Shown: positions 52,812-64,000, numbered from the stretch's first letter. The stretch: 64,000 nt of DNA from Heterotrichella gracilis (GCA_032358255.1 JAULBX010012763.1:1-64000); one strand, 5' to 3'. Notes: generated by a model not told the origin, from the sequence alone. Translations and numbers: made by a program.

Positions 52812-54822
52812 TCAGCCCTTAACCTTTGCTGCCTTGAGAATGGCAGAAGCCTGTGCCCTGCCAGAGCCATATGCACCATGCACAGTGGCTTGGTAGGTGT
52901 AGTTGCACGCCTCACCCGCAAAGTAAACCCTGCCATGTCGTTTCCCTAGGATATCGCTTGCACCATCGGGTGCGCCTGTGCCTATAAAAGAGTATGACCC
53001 ATAACTGAAGGTGTCACTCCCCCACCGTGTGACCTTATAATCAATTGGAGCATCTGGAAGAGCAACATCAGGGTCATTTGCATACAAGCTGCGCAGTTTG
53101 CCAAACGCCTGCTGCATGATAGCCTTGTCGCTCAGTGCACTGGCCTCCAGCTGCCACGCAAAATCTGCCGCCATAAATGCAATTATGATCGGCTTGCCGC
53201 TGGAAGGAACTAAAGAATAATATTCAGCCCATCCGCCGCGTGGTGTGGCAATGCGGCCAAACCACTCCGCAGAGTTATCCCAAAATACCGAGTCAAATAT
53301 CATGATCACCTTGTTAAGGAGACCCATCCCCAAGCCCCTGATGGCAGCCGCCTTGTCCTGAGGCAGAGCCGGGGAAAAGGAGATGGTGCCCCTCTTGAGC
53401 ACGCCCAAAGGAACCGTCACAAGTGCGTACTTCCCGTTGCACTTGGACCCTGCTTTCGTGGTCACTGTCACCCCCTTGGCCGATGTTGCAACGCTGGTGA
53501 CCACTTCGTTCAGCTGTATGTTGGTGCCACTCGCCACAGCCTTGACTATCTGGGTATACCCCTTGGGGAACCACAGTTCATCCCCTACCAGCTCATCGCC
53601 CCCTTGAAACCTTGCAGCATCCAGCGCCGTGATTGAACCCGAGTACTCCTGCTCGATGTCGCTGTTGATCACGTAGTCCAGGGAAGCCCTATCAAAGGGT
53701 TTTTTCACTCGCAACGGGTACTTTGCCAGGTACTGCTTCAGCACTTGGTCGATAGACTGGCCGTCTTGCGCGTTTGCATTCAGGTACGATTTGAAGGCAC
53801 TGCCAATGGCATCCACAGCGTTGGACTCGCCGTCTGTCAGGAGGCGTGGAGAGCTGCCTCCATCGTACACAATAGCAGACTCAAGGTCGGTAGACAGGGT
53901 GGCAAGCTTTAAATCCTTTGTAAGGGCTGCGATGGGGTTTCCAGGCCCCGCTCCGTGGATCCAAGCAGCGCCCAAGTCGATAGGACCTGTGCAGACATGG
54001 GGGGAGGGGTGGGATGGGGGTAACTTGCAATAACACCAACTTTTTCCAAGATTGACTGCAGATTAATCTCCAGTAATATGCCAAAGCACAACCTATACAT
54101 TCCTTTTGGGGTGCAAATAGGGCCACAGGATCAGAAAAAATTAGACCGTTGCCCTATAGATGAGCCCTTAGAACCATCAGTTGCAGCAGGTCCCAACCCA
54201 GCACTGTGTGTTTATAACACCATGCATGCAGTTTAGCGCAAAGCAGCTGCACAGCCCTTGCATCTAGCCCTTGCGCTAGCCCTTGCCAACTTGCCTTTGC
54301 ACTGCGAAGGAGCGGGGACATACCAAGCAGTGTCTATTTTCATGGTTGACCACTCATGGGTCACTTGTGTGCAACGCTGGCATGCATGCATTCGAATCAG
54401 GGAAAGTGTGTGAGGGGCTGTAGGATGCCTGTTTTTGGCTCAACAAGTTTACCCACCTCCCTCAATTGCAAGGTTTGCACCCTACCTCCTTTGGTGTCGA
54501 CAGTCCACATGCGGCCTCCGATTCGCTGCCTCCCCTCCAGCACCACCACGCTCAACCCCCCTGCTCGCAGCGTCTTGGCGGCGGCCAGTCCCGAGATGCC
54601 AGCCCCAACAACCACCACGTCGGCATCACACGTTGCAGCGGCTTGCAGGCGCCGGCCGGTGGCATTCTGCGCGGATGCAGCAGCAGTCCTGATGGCGTCG
54701 TGCCCGTAGCTATCGATGGACCCTGGGGTGCTCAGCGCCACTGGGCGCACAGCGGCAGTGGATGGCAAGGTGAGAGCTACAAGATGGCACACTGCCAGGA
54801 GGTAGAGGTTGAACGCCATCAA
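52812..54822 (-). CDS. Gene I: secreted FAD-dependent amine (polyamine) oxidase
   Basis: Two exons, 54486-54822 and 52812-53986, give 1512 nt (503 aa), with phases closing. Residues 1-24 form a signal peptide ([15 protein letters not shown] core). The FAD-binding motif is [17 protein letters not shown] (glycines at 73-78), with E96 and the GGRMW loop near 102-106. Further flavin-amine-oxidase motifs are [14 protein letters not shown], the [12 protein letters not shown] strand, [14 protein letters not shown] and the terminal FAD contact [20 protein letters not shown]. By family it oxidises polyamines to an aldehyde and hydrogen peroxide, outside the cell or in the secretory route; the substrate is inferred. 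The intron-poor structure and the lack of telomere-like repeats and exon echoes set it apart from its neighbours, which may mean a younger or retrotransposed gene. Two ATGs lie in tandem (54822 and 54819). Confidence 0.93.
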
Positions 54823-55828
54823 GATAGCGCTGAACAGCTGGCTAGCTGTTCAGCAGGGCGCTGGGGTACAGGGTGAGCCGAGCAGTACTGGTGTGACAGC
54901 AGTGTGGTTGGCTGTTCAGCGCGCCAGCCGTGGTGCCGGCATACAATCGCAGCCCAAGTGTGCAAAGTGTGTTTAAACTGGACTTTATCTGTGTGGTACA
55001 AAGTCCGCGCGCACCGGCAACCGCCGTTCTCGTGTGGTACTGTGCAACAAAGCACCTGCAGCAGCCTGGCAGCAGTACTCTGAGGCCCTCGAGTGCCTGG
55101 TGAGAAATGGTATATTTTGTCGTTTTTTTGGACAAGGGGCAGTTGGCAGAACGGCTGTTTTTCTGCATATCGATACCGGAAGGCCGCGGCTTGGACTTAA
55201 CTGTCCCTGACATACGCCTAGATGCGGGTAAACAAGAAATTGTCTTCGAGAACGCGTTCCCAGCAAGCGGGGGCGTTACCCGGGGCGTTACCCAGGTACT
55301 AACACCCTAGGGCTTGGCGTGCACATGTGCACTGGGGGCCTGTGAACCCAGGGTACCAATCCACTTGCTATGGGGGAGTTCTTGCACCTAGCCCTTGCAC
55401 CAACTTGCCTTTGCCTTTGTTTGAAGGAGGCGGGGGCGGTCAATTGGGGCCCACACAACCCACAGCACGCGTCCTCCCACGCCCCACTTTCCAAACCCAC
55501 GCACAGGGCCACAGTTGGCAGCATGCAATTGTACACAGTGCTGAACTTATTACAGCTCTGTTGACCACCTACCACCCGCCATCATAAAGCTTTGCACCCA
55601 CACAACCGTATGAAGCCCAAAAACATGGTGGGTTTCCATATAAAATGACCAGGGCAACCCAAAAGGCGAAAGTCAAAACTAAAAGACGCGGGCCCATGGC
55701 TTACTGCACCAAAATGTTGGCCCTTGAGGGGCAGCGCTGGTATGGCACCACAAGAGCAGCCGGCAGCCAAGCGAATGATGCCAGGGGACCACAAAAACCC
55801 ATTAAATAAATTCCATCCCCGGGACCGC
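54823..55828. other. Spacer between genes I and J
   Basis: Upstream region of I and 3' UTR of J. AACAGCTGGCTAGCTGTTCA at 54835-54854 is a palindrome next to the gene I start. GTTACCCGGGGCGTTACCC at 55274 is a 10-bp tandem pair. No TATA box or exon found. Confidence 0.5.
54836..54854. promoter_or_regulatory. Palindrome just upstream of gene I start
   Basis: ACAGCTGGCTAGCTGT is a near-perfect inverted repeat 14-30 bp upstream of the ATG on the minus strand. It could be an operator-like site or a hairpin in the 5' UTR; no factor is known. Confidence 0.3.
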
Positions 55829-58800
55829 CTATGACCACGACGAGGACCGTCCCACTCCCGAGAATCCAGTCAGCAGCCTGAGGCCATCCATGAACGATCC
55901 CTGGGACGCCACGACAGCGGCTGGGGATGGAGATGCGGCTGACGGCTTGGGCCTGGATACAGGGTGGAACAGGGTGAGAATGGGGTAAGGGGGAATTAAG
56001 TGGGGGGTATGAGACGGCGTCCCGCGGCTCAGAAAAAATAATGCCGTGTGATTGTAGATGCCCATGCGCATCCTCGCCCCATGGGTGAACCCACTGGGTG
56101 GCAGCCTGCAAAAATAAAATAACCAAGCAAATGCACCCACAAAGAGTCCCCCCACCCCACTCCCATCCCCACCGCACCTGGCCTGTGGCTGGTCCTCCAG
56201 GGGGAGTGATGATGCGGGTACGGGTGGTGGAGGGTGGTCTGCAGCCGCGCTCATCATGAACTGGATGAGGCGCCGGTGCAGCACCGCCTCCAGGGCAGGC
56301 GCCAGGTGGCGGCCGTGGGAGCGTGCCAGCTGGCGCACCACACCGTTGGCCAGCAGGACCTGTGGGGGGTGAGGGGTGAAGGAGTGAGGTGGAGGGGTTT
56401 GCTTTGCGAACAGTGCAGCAATACAGCCGGCTGACCTTCAAAGCTTGTCCTATACTGCAATCATTTACATGCATTCCAGCCCACACAACCTACACAAAGG
56501 CCAGAAGATAGCTACGCTAACCTAACCGCCTCATCCCCTGTCCCAAGGTCCCCCTTACCCCTCATCTCCAACCACGTCACCAGTGTGTATGCCCCCTCGA
56601 CCTCCGCCTCACCCCCATCTCCCCCATCAATACCCTACCCTAGGGTTTTCATCCCTCACCTCAAACCTCCCCACCAGCGTGTCTGCGACTACCTCCCTTA
56701 GCCTCGCTCCGGCACCCCCCGCAGCCCCGGCGTAGTCCAGTGCGCGCGCCATGGCGGGGGCGTCATCCAATGCGCCAGGGGCTATCCTCTCGCAGTGGTC
56801 TTGCAGGGCGTGCATCTGGGATGGGATGGGAAGGGGGGAACTTCGATAGGGTTTAGGGTTTTAAAACTGGCCACCCATGGGACCCCCAATGTGCTATGGG
56901 TAAATGTGGTGCTACAGAAAACAACCATTGTGTGGTTCTGTAGAGCAGGCAGTACTGTTCCAACCAACAAACAAACCAGCACCCTCACATCCCACTCCCA
57001 CCTATATTGTTTTATTAGTTATTGTATTCCACCCCGTCCTTGACCACACCCTCCACCTCCCTCCCCACCTTCAGGTGCGCCGCCACTGCCCACACATCCA
57101 GCACCTGACTCTGCTCCACGCCGCCACACCCCCTGCGCCACAAGGAAACACACAACGCTGGTCACTGCATCGACATCAGGTGTCCAGGTAAGTGGTTTAG
57201 GTGTAACAGTCAATAACATTGTTTTAGGGTTTAGGGTTTAGTTCCACGCAGCATACTCCTGCCTGGCTGCACCGCTGAAACGCACGCAACCGATCCACCC
57301 AACCATTGTAAAAGTAAGCTGTAGGATTCAGCATTTAGGTCTGGGCGCACCACTACCTGTAATAGTCTATGGCTGCTGACGTGGCCTCCCACGTGGCTTC
57401 AGGCGACAGCAGGGGGGGTGGAGGCAGCACCAAAGGGTGGGCAGCATGGGTGCCAGGGGGGTGTAACAGGTCGCGCAGGACGGGGGAGGACTGCTCTGCC
57501 AGGCTGCAAGGGAGGACCATCTCGCGGCCTGCGGGGTGGGCAGGGCCAGGGGTGGGAGTGGGTGGTTACGTCTGAAGCGTGTATGAACGAGGCTCGGGCG
57601 ATTGTGGGGGGTGGGGGGGTATCACAGCCACTGCCGGCTCACTGCCGATGAGGGCCACACGCACTGAGCTGCTTATGGAATGCATACTCCAACCCATGCA
57701 GGGTCATTGCAAGGTGTGATGACCGCAAAACCAGCTGTGAAGCATCATCATGCAACCTCCGTTTTCGAGTTGTTACACCCACCTGCGACCAGGAACGTGT
57801 GCTCTTTGGCAGCCTCGAAATGGCCGGCGTCAATCCCCGCAACGCCATTGCCCTGTCCCCATTCCTCCCCTCCCCCCTCCCCGTCTTCGTCACCCTGCGG
57901 CAACCGCGCCTCCCCAACCCTCCGATCCCCTGATGGGGTCCCAGGGCTCGATGGCTGATCCAAACTTGCGTCCCCGTTCTCCACATCCCCGTTTTCTTCG
58001 TAATCATCCCTAGGTCCGCCTCCCAGGGACGCAGAAATGGCGCTGCGGGGACTGGTGGCCAGGGTGGCCATGTTTGTTGAAATTGGGGAGGATGGGAGTG
58101 CCAATCGGAGATTGGAGTTTGATTCTCTGGGGATGTGAATTCCGGTGACGGGCACAAACGTGAGGGCCTGGGTGACTGACAGCATGGCGGTGGTGGCGTC
58201 CAGTTCTGCAGGGGGAGAGAACAGGGTTCAAGCCTGAAAGGCGCCCTATAGACACAAGTACATGTGTACCTGACACACAGCTGTTACCAGTGCATGCATG
58301 TTCAATAGTTCCAGTTACATGCATGCCCCAAGCGGGATGCACCCATCCAGATTCGCCCATTGACCCTTAGCAAACACAACTGGGGATACCTACCAAGTGG
58401 TGGCATTCCAATGCCATAAAAAAACAACTTCCAGGTTACACTCCCATGACCGGATTACCCACCCACCCACCTTCCCCACCCACCCCCGCCGCCCCCTCGT
58501 CCCCCCCCCGCTCCTGCTCCCCCACAAATGCCCCCACCAGCGCCGCCAGCCTTCCCCCCCTCAGCAGCAGGGGGGCGGATGCGGCTGTGTGGTTGAGCAG
58601 GTGACCGGCAGCCAGCGCTGAACCCACCACCGCTGAGGGCTGCAAGGGGGAAAATGGCATGATAATTTGTGAGAGGGTGTATGGATGGAAGGGTTTGGTG
58701 TATGTTTGTGAGCGCTACAACTCCTCGAATGCAGATGATTTGTTGGATACATGTGCAGGCACATGTAGGCGGTGCAATGCAGCATGAGGTTTCAATCAGT

Positions 58801-61800
58801 CACCTGGGGCAAGTGAGGGACATGCTGGTGCTGGTGAGGCAATCACCAGCACCAACCAATGGGTAAAAGCTCCCACCACCCCCATCCCTACCACACCGCC
58901 ACCCACCACCTTACACACCCCATGCACCCCCACCCCCACCCCCACCCCACCCACAGCCGCCCCACACCTGCACATTGGCAATCACCGCCAGCCCCCCCTC
59001 GCTCCCCGCCCTGGCCAGCACCAGCGGCGCAAGCTGGGGCAGCGCCAGTAGGCCCCCGAAGCAGCCTCCCACCACCGCGTGCATCACCACAACCACCCCC
59101 TCGCCCTGCAGCAGCCCCGCCAGCAGCTGCTGAGTGCACTGGCCCTCGGGGTCGTCACAATCCACTGCCAAGGTGGCGGCTCGCACCAGGGAGGAGAGCT
59201 CGGGCGGGCCCAACAGCGCGCGTACAACCTACAGGGTTTGGGGGTCAGATTTAGGGTGCAGCAGAACGCACACCATCCCAGGGGTAAACGGTTTAGGGTT
59301 CAAGGCCCAGCAGCTGCTGCGTGCACTGGCCCTCCGGGTCGTCACAGTTCACTTCCAGGGTGGCGGCCCGCACCAGGGAGGAGAGTTCAGGCGGGCCCCA
59401 CAGCGCGCGCACAACCTATAAGGTTTGGGGTTCAGGTACTGTGGTTACAAGCTGCGCCAGGAAAGAGCTGCTTGGTACCGCATGTGCAAGACTGACTGCT
59501 AGAGGTACAAGAAATGTCAGGACAGGGCTGGTGGCGCAAGCGTGTGCAAGCTGATTGCTGATCCGGCTGTGTTGCTGGAATGCATGAATTATTAAAGGGG
59601 GCGTAGAGTTTAGGGCCAAGCAGGACGCGCGCTACCTTGATGATGGGGCTAGGACACTCTGGCCGAGGGTTGAGTGCAGACCCTGGCCTGGGGCTTTGTG
59701 CACACCCTTGCCTAGGGTTTTGCACGCACCTGGAACGTGTCGTGGTCCTCACAGAGCGTTGTGAGCAGCTGCGCCACCCTGTGCTGCTGGCCCTGGGTGT
59801 GCAGGAGGCCAACCTGCGGGAGAGGGCAGGGTTATGTGCATAGTTTTTGGGTAAGGTTGTGTGTAGGGTGTGTGTAGGGTTTTAGGTAGGGTTCTGCGTA
59901 AGGTGCGAATTGCTGCTGGCCGACACATGCCCCACACCTCCTCACATGTGCAACATAGGCACCAAAATCACGCCATTACATCCAGATCACAGCTCAAGAA
60001 ACAACCCACGACAACAGGCAGACCCGCCGCCCCCAGTACCCACCAGCGCCGCCACCCCCCCTTCCTCCACCAGGAGCTTGGATGCACTGGCCACCTCCCC
60101 ACTGCCAAGCATCTCATCAATGATGTCTAGAGCTGCAGGGGGGACGATTACGGCGTGAGAGGATGGCGGCAGATGGTAGGCCCAGGGGGGCAAGGGGAAA
60201 GAAGAATAAGTAATTCCCCGGGGCATGACAATAACTGCGACAGAGTCGATGCGGACGGGAAGGAGGGATATGTATGGAGGGGCGAGGTATCAATTAATAA
60301 AGGTGTACTGTTGAGGTGTACCCCAGAGTATATCCCACACTGGTACATGTGATGCCAAGCCTGCACTGTGATCCTGACTGTGACCTACAATTTGTGTTGC
60401 AGCATCCCTGAATCATCCCCGATACACCCTGCCACATGGTGGTGTGGGTAGCTCTCAAACCCTAATTACAACCCTACCACATCTCCAGCGCACCCCAACC
60501 ACACCCCTACCACACACCATGGGCCAAACCCTCCTTGCACCCCCAACACACAACCCCCGGCGCACCTATCAACAGCGACACAGCGAGTTTCTTTGCCATC
60601 AACCTCCCCAACCTCCGCCACCACCTCTCAACCCCCACCTCCCCCCCCACACCACCACCGCCCGCGCACCTATCGACAGCGACAGTGGGTCCCTGCACTT
60701 TGCCATCAGCTTGACCAGCACCCCCATCTGCTGGATGAGCAGGCGGATGACATCGCGGGAGCGCCTGGCCAGGGGGCACAGCAGCGACATGAGCTCGCGG
60801 GCCCAGGCGCTCAGGCCCGGCTCGGGCATGTGGTCCAGCACGCCGCGCAGCAGGCGCACCTGGGGGGGGGGAGGGTTGTGAAGCGGGGTAATTATAGGGA
60901 GTGGGTGGGCGGGTGTTGGTTGGGGTTTGGGGGAGCGGGGTGTGTGTGTGCAAGAATAGTGGTCGGGATTTAGGCAAAGGAAACCACAATAGCGACATCC
61001 CAACTTGCTCAGGCCGGGCTCTGGCATGTGTTCAAGAAAGTCACGCAGCAGGCGCAAAAATACCCACCATGACCACCACGTTGAGGCCCTCTACCAGTGT
61101 CATCCTATGTCCCCACTCATCCACCCATCCGCCCACACCCTCCCCAACGGTTTCCGCCCCATTACACCCACCCCCTTTTAGAACTGACCACCTCACCCTA
61201 CCCCACACCCAGCCGCCCACACCCTCCCCAAGGGTTTCCGCACCATTGCATCAAACCCCCCCGAGCTGACCACCTGGCTGGTGGCCGCCCCGCTGGTGTC
61301 GCTCCTGACCAGCGCGTGCAGGGCCCGCACAACCTCCAGGGGCCCCTCGTCGTGGGGCTGGTACTTGAGCAGCTGGCACAGGGAGGGGACGGCGCCGGCG
61401 GCGATGGCGGCGTGCCTGTGGGGGGTTGTAAGTGTGTGGTGTGCAGGGGGGTTGGGGGGGGAGTGCGTGAGTAAACAATGAACCTTTGTAGCTAGGTTAG
61501 GTTTCTTTCAATCTGCCACCGCAGCGCCATACAGCCATTGTGGGGGCTTGGCCTGCTGGAGCAGCACCAGATACCCTATCGAGGGTACTTGCCTGCCGGC
61601 GCAGGATGCGCACCCTATTAGCGTGTTCCTTGCCGGAGCTGAAACCGAAAACCCTGGCAGGGTTTTGACTGCCAGACCCGCACCACCCCGCCGCGCACAT
61701 GTTCCTCGGGGTGTGCCTGGCCAGTGTAATCATCCCCATGGTGGCTGATAGTGACACCCTGTGTAGGGTTTCCGCTTCCCAGCGCAGGACCACGCACCCT

Positions 61801-62726
61801 ATTGTAGGGTTTACCCTTGCCAGCCTGCACCACAAACCTCTACGTAGGGCTTTTCATCACCCCGCCACCCACCTGTTCATGGGGTTGTGCCTGGCCAGCG
61901 TTGTCATGGCCATGGTTGCTGACAGTGACAGTGGCGTGAGGTCGCCATGGCGGGCCGAGGCCTGGTCAATCAGCTTGACCAGCATGGCGAAGCCATCCGC
62001 GTTCCGGAACTCGATCTGCACTGCTGAGAAAGACCAGCCCTGCCAGTTCTTGCTCAGCCCCTGCAGCGCCTGGAGCGCTGTCATCTGGCGGGCTTCATTC
62101 CTGGACTGCAGGGGGGGAGTGGTGGGGTGAAGGGATGTTGGTGTGGCGAGTGGGGGTGGAGTGAGGTGAGAGTTGGGGTGGCATGCGAGAGGGAGTGTGT
62201 GTGTTGGGTTGGTGTGGGAAGGGTGCTGGCATGGGGAGTGGGTTGTGTGGGAGGGAGAGGAAAAGAGGAGGTGTGTAAGGTGTTGGTGAGAGGGAGGGGG
62301 TGCGCGTTGAAGGTCACTGAAAGTGAAGCCCTCATGGTTTCCAAACCCCCTGTGATCTACTCCCCAACAGGGCTTCCCTGTGCGGAATGTTGCAGGAACT
62401 ACAGAGGCTCGTGAGGTCTGGGTCACCCGCTTCTGTCAGCGGACACCCTTCTCCATAGGGCCTCATCTTTCTTTAGGGCCGGCTTGAACACAACAGTTGC
62501 CTTTCACAGCCCTGCTCCTTTCACCCAAAGCTGCCAACAGGAGTGCACAGTGTGGCCTCCAAAACGGAGTCCCAGAAGCAATAGTGTTCTTCATTGTAAG
62601 AATACTATTGCTTATTCCTTGGCTTACCTGGAGGTCAGTGAGCAAGGTCCCCAGCAGCACACTCACTCCCTGCTTCAGGAGGGCCTGCTGGGGCCTGTCC
62701 TTCTTGACAGTGGTTTGGGTGGGCAT
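55829..62726 (-). CDS. Gene J: armadillo-repeat BTB/BACK protein (ARIA/ABAP1-like)
   Basis: Exons (minus): 62628-62726, 61873-62105, 61244-61415, 60670-60859, 60044-60132, 59730-59813, 58968-59228, 58471-58639, 57783-58205, 57357-57528, 57069-57132, 56660-56815, 56178-56359 and 55829-56105 give 2571 nt (856 aa), with phases closing. Residues 1-430 are helical ARM-type repeats, e.g. RQMTALQALQGLSKNW, AIAAGAVPSLCQLLKY, VVSSGGFDAMVRLLRG and KLLVEEGGVAAL. An acidic, disordered insert follows (about 470-555). Then comes a BTB-like segment (EHTFLVAGREMVLPCSLAEQ) and a BACK-like helical part (VLDVWAVAAHLKMHALQDHC). The order ARM then BTB matches Arabidopsis ARIA/ABAP1, which act as nuclear partners of transcription and replication factors and may recruit CUL3; that role here is inferred. 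The last exon could hide an intron of length divisible by three. Confidence 0.85.
59285..59430 (-). repeat. Echo of gene J exon 7 part
   Basis: About 115 bases of exon 7 (59115-59232), with its acceptor, recur at 59309-59424 with roughly ten changes. The copied acceptor is intact (AACCTATAAGG against AACCTACAGGG is the only change near it). This is one of the longest echoes in the window. Confidence 0.92.
60550..60610 (-). repeat. Echo of gene J exon 4 3' end
   Basis: GGCGCACCTATCAACAGCGA and about 30 following bases copy the exon 4 end and donor (60664-60715), 109 bp away. Confidence 0.8.
61000..61065 (-). repeat. Echo of gene J exon 4 5' end
   Basis: GCTCAGGCCGGGCTCTGGCA and the bases to GCAGCAGGCGC at 61056 copy the exon 4 start (60805-60859), about 196 bp upstream on the coding strand. 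The acceptor is lost. So exon 4 is echoed on both sides. Confidence 0.85.
61145..61200 (-). repeat. Echo of gene J exon 3 3' end
   Basis: CGGTTTCCGCCCCATTACAC ... GAACTGACCACCT resembles the exon 3 end with its donor (61232-61275), 86 bp away. Identity is moderate. Confidence 0.6.
61685..61770 (-). repeat. Echo of gene J exon 2 3' end
   Basis: GGTGTGCCTGGCCAGTGTAA and flanking bases to about 61760 copy the exon 2 end and donor (61860-61936), 176 bp away, with about a dozen changes. Confidence 0.82.
62577..62612. repeat. 36-bp hairpin beside a 5' splice site
   Basis: AGCAATAGTGTTCTT - CATTGT - AAGAATACTATTGCT, 14 of 15 arm positions paired. It starts 15 bases inside intron 1 of gene J, so the transcript can form a stem-loop next to the donor. 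It may be a tiny fold-back element; no clear target duplication is seen. Confidence 0.75.
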
Positions 62727-64000
62727 TGTGATCCTAACGGTCTCAACGACCACGAGGAGTTACACCTGATCTACCCTGTCCAGTGGATGCTCTGCTGCAG
62801 CAGCTGGCGCAGTTTCCAGGCCACTTTGTGAGTGTGGAGTTGTAGGTAGTAGAAAATGTGAAGAGCAAAGCGACCGAATGTTTGCGGTTGAAGCGGTTTT
62901 TTTACTTTCTTCGTGTACTAGTGTGCTTTGGAGCAACCCCTCGTAAACAGTTTGGTTTAATACCGTCGTGCACTGAGAGGCCTTATGCATGCATATGGTT
63001 TCACCCGCCATACGGTCAACTGCCATGCGGTCAACTGCCAAGGACACGATGCACCGTATTGAACACGTCTGTTTGCGTATCTTAATTACTTTAAATGTCT
63101 GTTTGCTGAGACAAGAGGTTCATTTTTTGAAAACAAATGTTTAAATATAATATTTATAATGCGCCTGGGGACTAAGAGTTATATTTCATAGTCCCCGTGC
63201 ACATTAGTTGGGGATCGGTATAGCAACCCCACTCTTTCCTGGTTGTGTGTTGGCTTGAGGCTACTAAAAGGCTAAAGGTGGCCTTGACCTGGTTGAACCT
63301 TGTGGGCTATGCAGTTAGGGCTGAGTCAACTTGTCAGCGTCCTTGACTTCACCTGTTGTGGCGAGCGCATGCACTGGGGACACCAACAAGGACCAAGGTG
63401 ATCCAACGTACGTGGAACCGATAGGATGATGCCAGCTGTGACAATGCAGGGCCACAGTAACCACAGAACGAACTGCTACACATCGCATTGCAAGTTTCCA
63501 GCTCCCACAACCCGTACAGCGTGCATCCTGCGCCGGACCCACATTGTGATAATCAGTATGTGCATAGTCTCCAAGTGGTCCTGTTTCGCCCCTGAGCCAC
63601 CCTGTTTTTGCTTCTTTGCCTTCCCCGTGCAATTGCTGTCGGTTAACGTGTTCAGCGGTTTCTATATGCATACAGGCTGAGTGCAGTCAGCCGCGGCGGT
63701 CCACCTCGTGTCTGCTTGGCGCCAAAGCAGTTCATGTTCATGCACGTCAACTGCTAGCAGCAGGACACCTCAGCAGGCACCACCCGCCCCGTGACTCTAG
63801 GTTGCAGGCAGGTACGTTGGCCCTGGTTGCCTTGAACGGCCCCGTAGGACTAGGCCTGGACCCTAGGTCTGTCTTTGCGACTAAGCGTTCGACTACATAA
63901 TAGCAGTGAGCACCAATGAGGCTGTTCATGCTGAGAGCTGCTTCCTTGCCAGAAATATCCCCTGAACCGAGCACGTTCCCAAGCATTCCAGTGCCATCCA
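62727..64000. other. Right-edge region upstream of gene J
   Basis: Presumed promoter and 5' UTR of J. No TATA box, exon or repeat array is evident. AT-rich bases lie at 63128-63190. Open frames on both strands lack motifs. Confidence 0.45.

Noticed and set aside
61018-61080. Possible extra gene J exon (EGLNVVVM)
   Set aside because: Exon 3 joins exon 4 directly in phase 0 through GGFDAM and VRLLRG, giving a continuous ARM repeat; the nearby bases are an echo of exon 4.

Overview
This window is nuclear DNA from a eukaryote, most likely a green alga. Its genes are GC-rich and split into 2-16 short exons, with GTGNGN donors and YGCAG acceptors. The introns and spacers are littered with the plant-type telomere heptamer TTTAGGG/CCCTAAA (not the Chlamydomonas TTTTAGGG). 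The gene set is Viridiplantae-like: a MYB-CC (PHR1/PSR1-type) regulator, a plastid SET-domain methyltransferase of the Rubisco-LSMT type, an ARM-BTB (ARIA/ABAP1-like) protein and a bark-storage-like nucleoside phosphorylase. The species cannot be named from this sequence.

Layout (ten genes, none overlapping): A, 919-2615 (-), P-loop ATPase, 3' end unresolved. B, 4940-12965 (-), 16-exon protein with Tudor/Agenet-like folds and two HMG boxes. C, 15231-18710 (+), GARP/MYB-CC transcription factor. D, 21189-23689 (+), histidine phosphatase/phosphoglycerate mutase. E, 24826-29520 (-), secreted nucleoside-phosphorylase-like protein. F, 32479-36455 (-), Spinster-like MFS transporter. G, 38557-44410 (+), membrane-anchored RAF/CTR1-like kinase, 5' end unresolved. 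H, 46823-51300 (+), SET-domain lysine methyltransferase with a plastid-type leader. I, 52812-54822 (-), secreted FAD amine/polyamine oxidase. J, 55829-62726 (-), ARM repeats plus BTB/BACK. For B, C, D, E, F, H, I and J the exon joins were worked out by hand, and every exon length and intron phase closes to a multiple of three, which is strong internal support. No operon or pathway cluster is evident: these look like unrelated housekeeping, regulatory and transport genes.

The most striking feature is not a gene. Nearly every multi-exon gene has 'exon echoes': partial, decaying head-to-tail copies of an exon end, including its splice site, lying in the adjoining intron at about 85-190 bp spacing and separated by telomere-like heptamers. 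They occur beside at least 26 exon ends in B, C, D, E, F, G, H and J. I found none in gene I, which has a single intron. In the best arrays (E exons 3 and 5, F exon 3, H exon 5) similarity falls with distance from the real exon. In one echo (about 25540-25665) a telomere-like tract interrupts the copied exon. Smaller finds are a 48-52 bp miniature inverted-repeat element present twice, each with perfect 7-bp target duplications, and several near-perfect palindromes.
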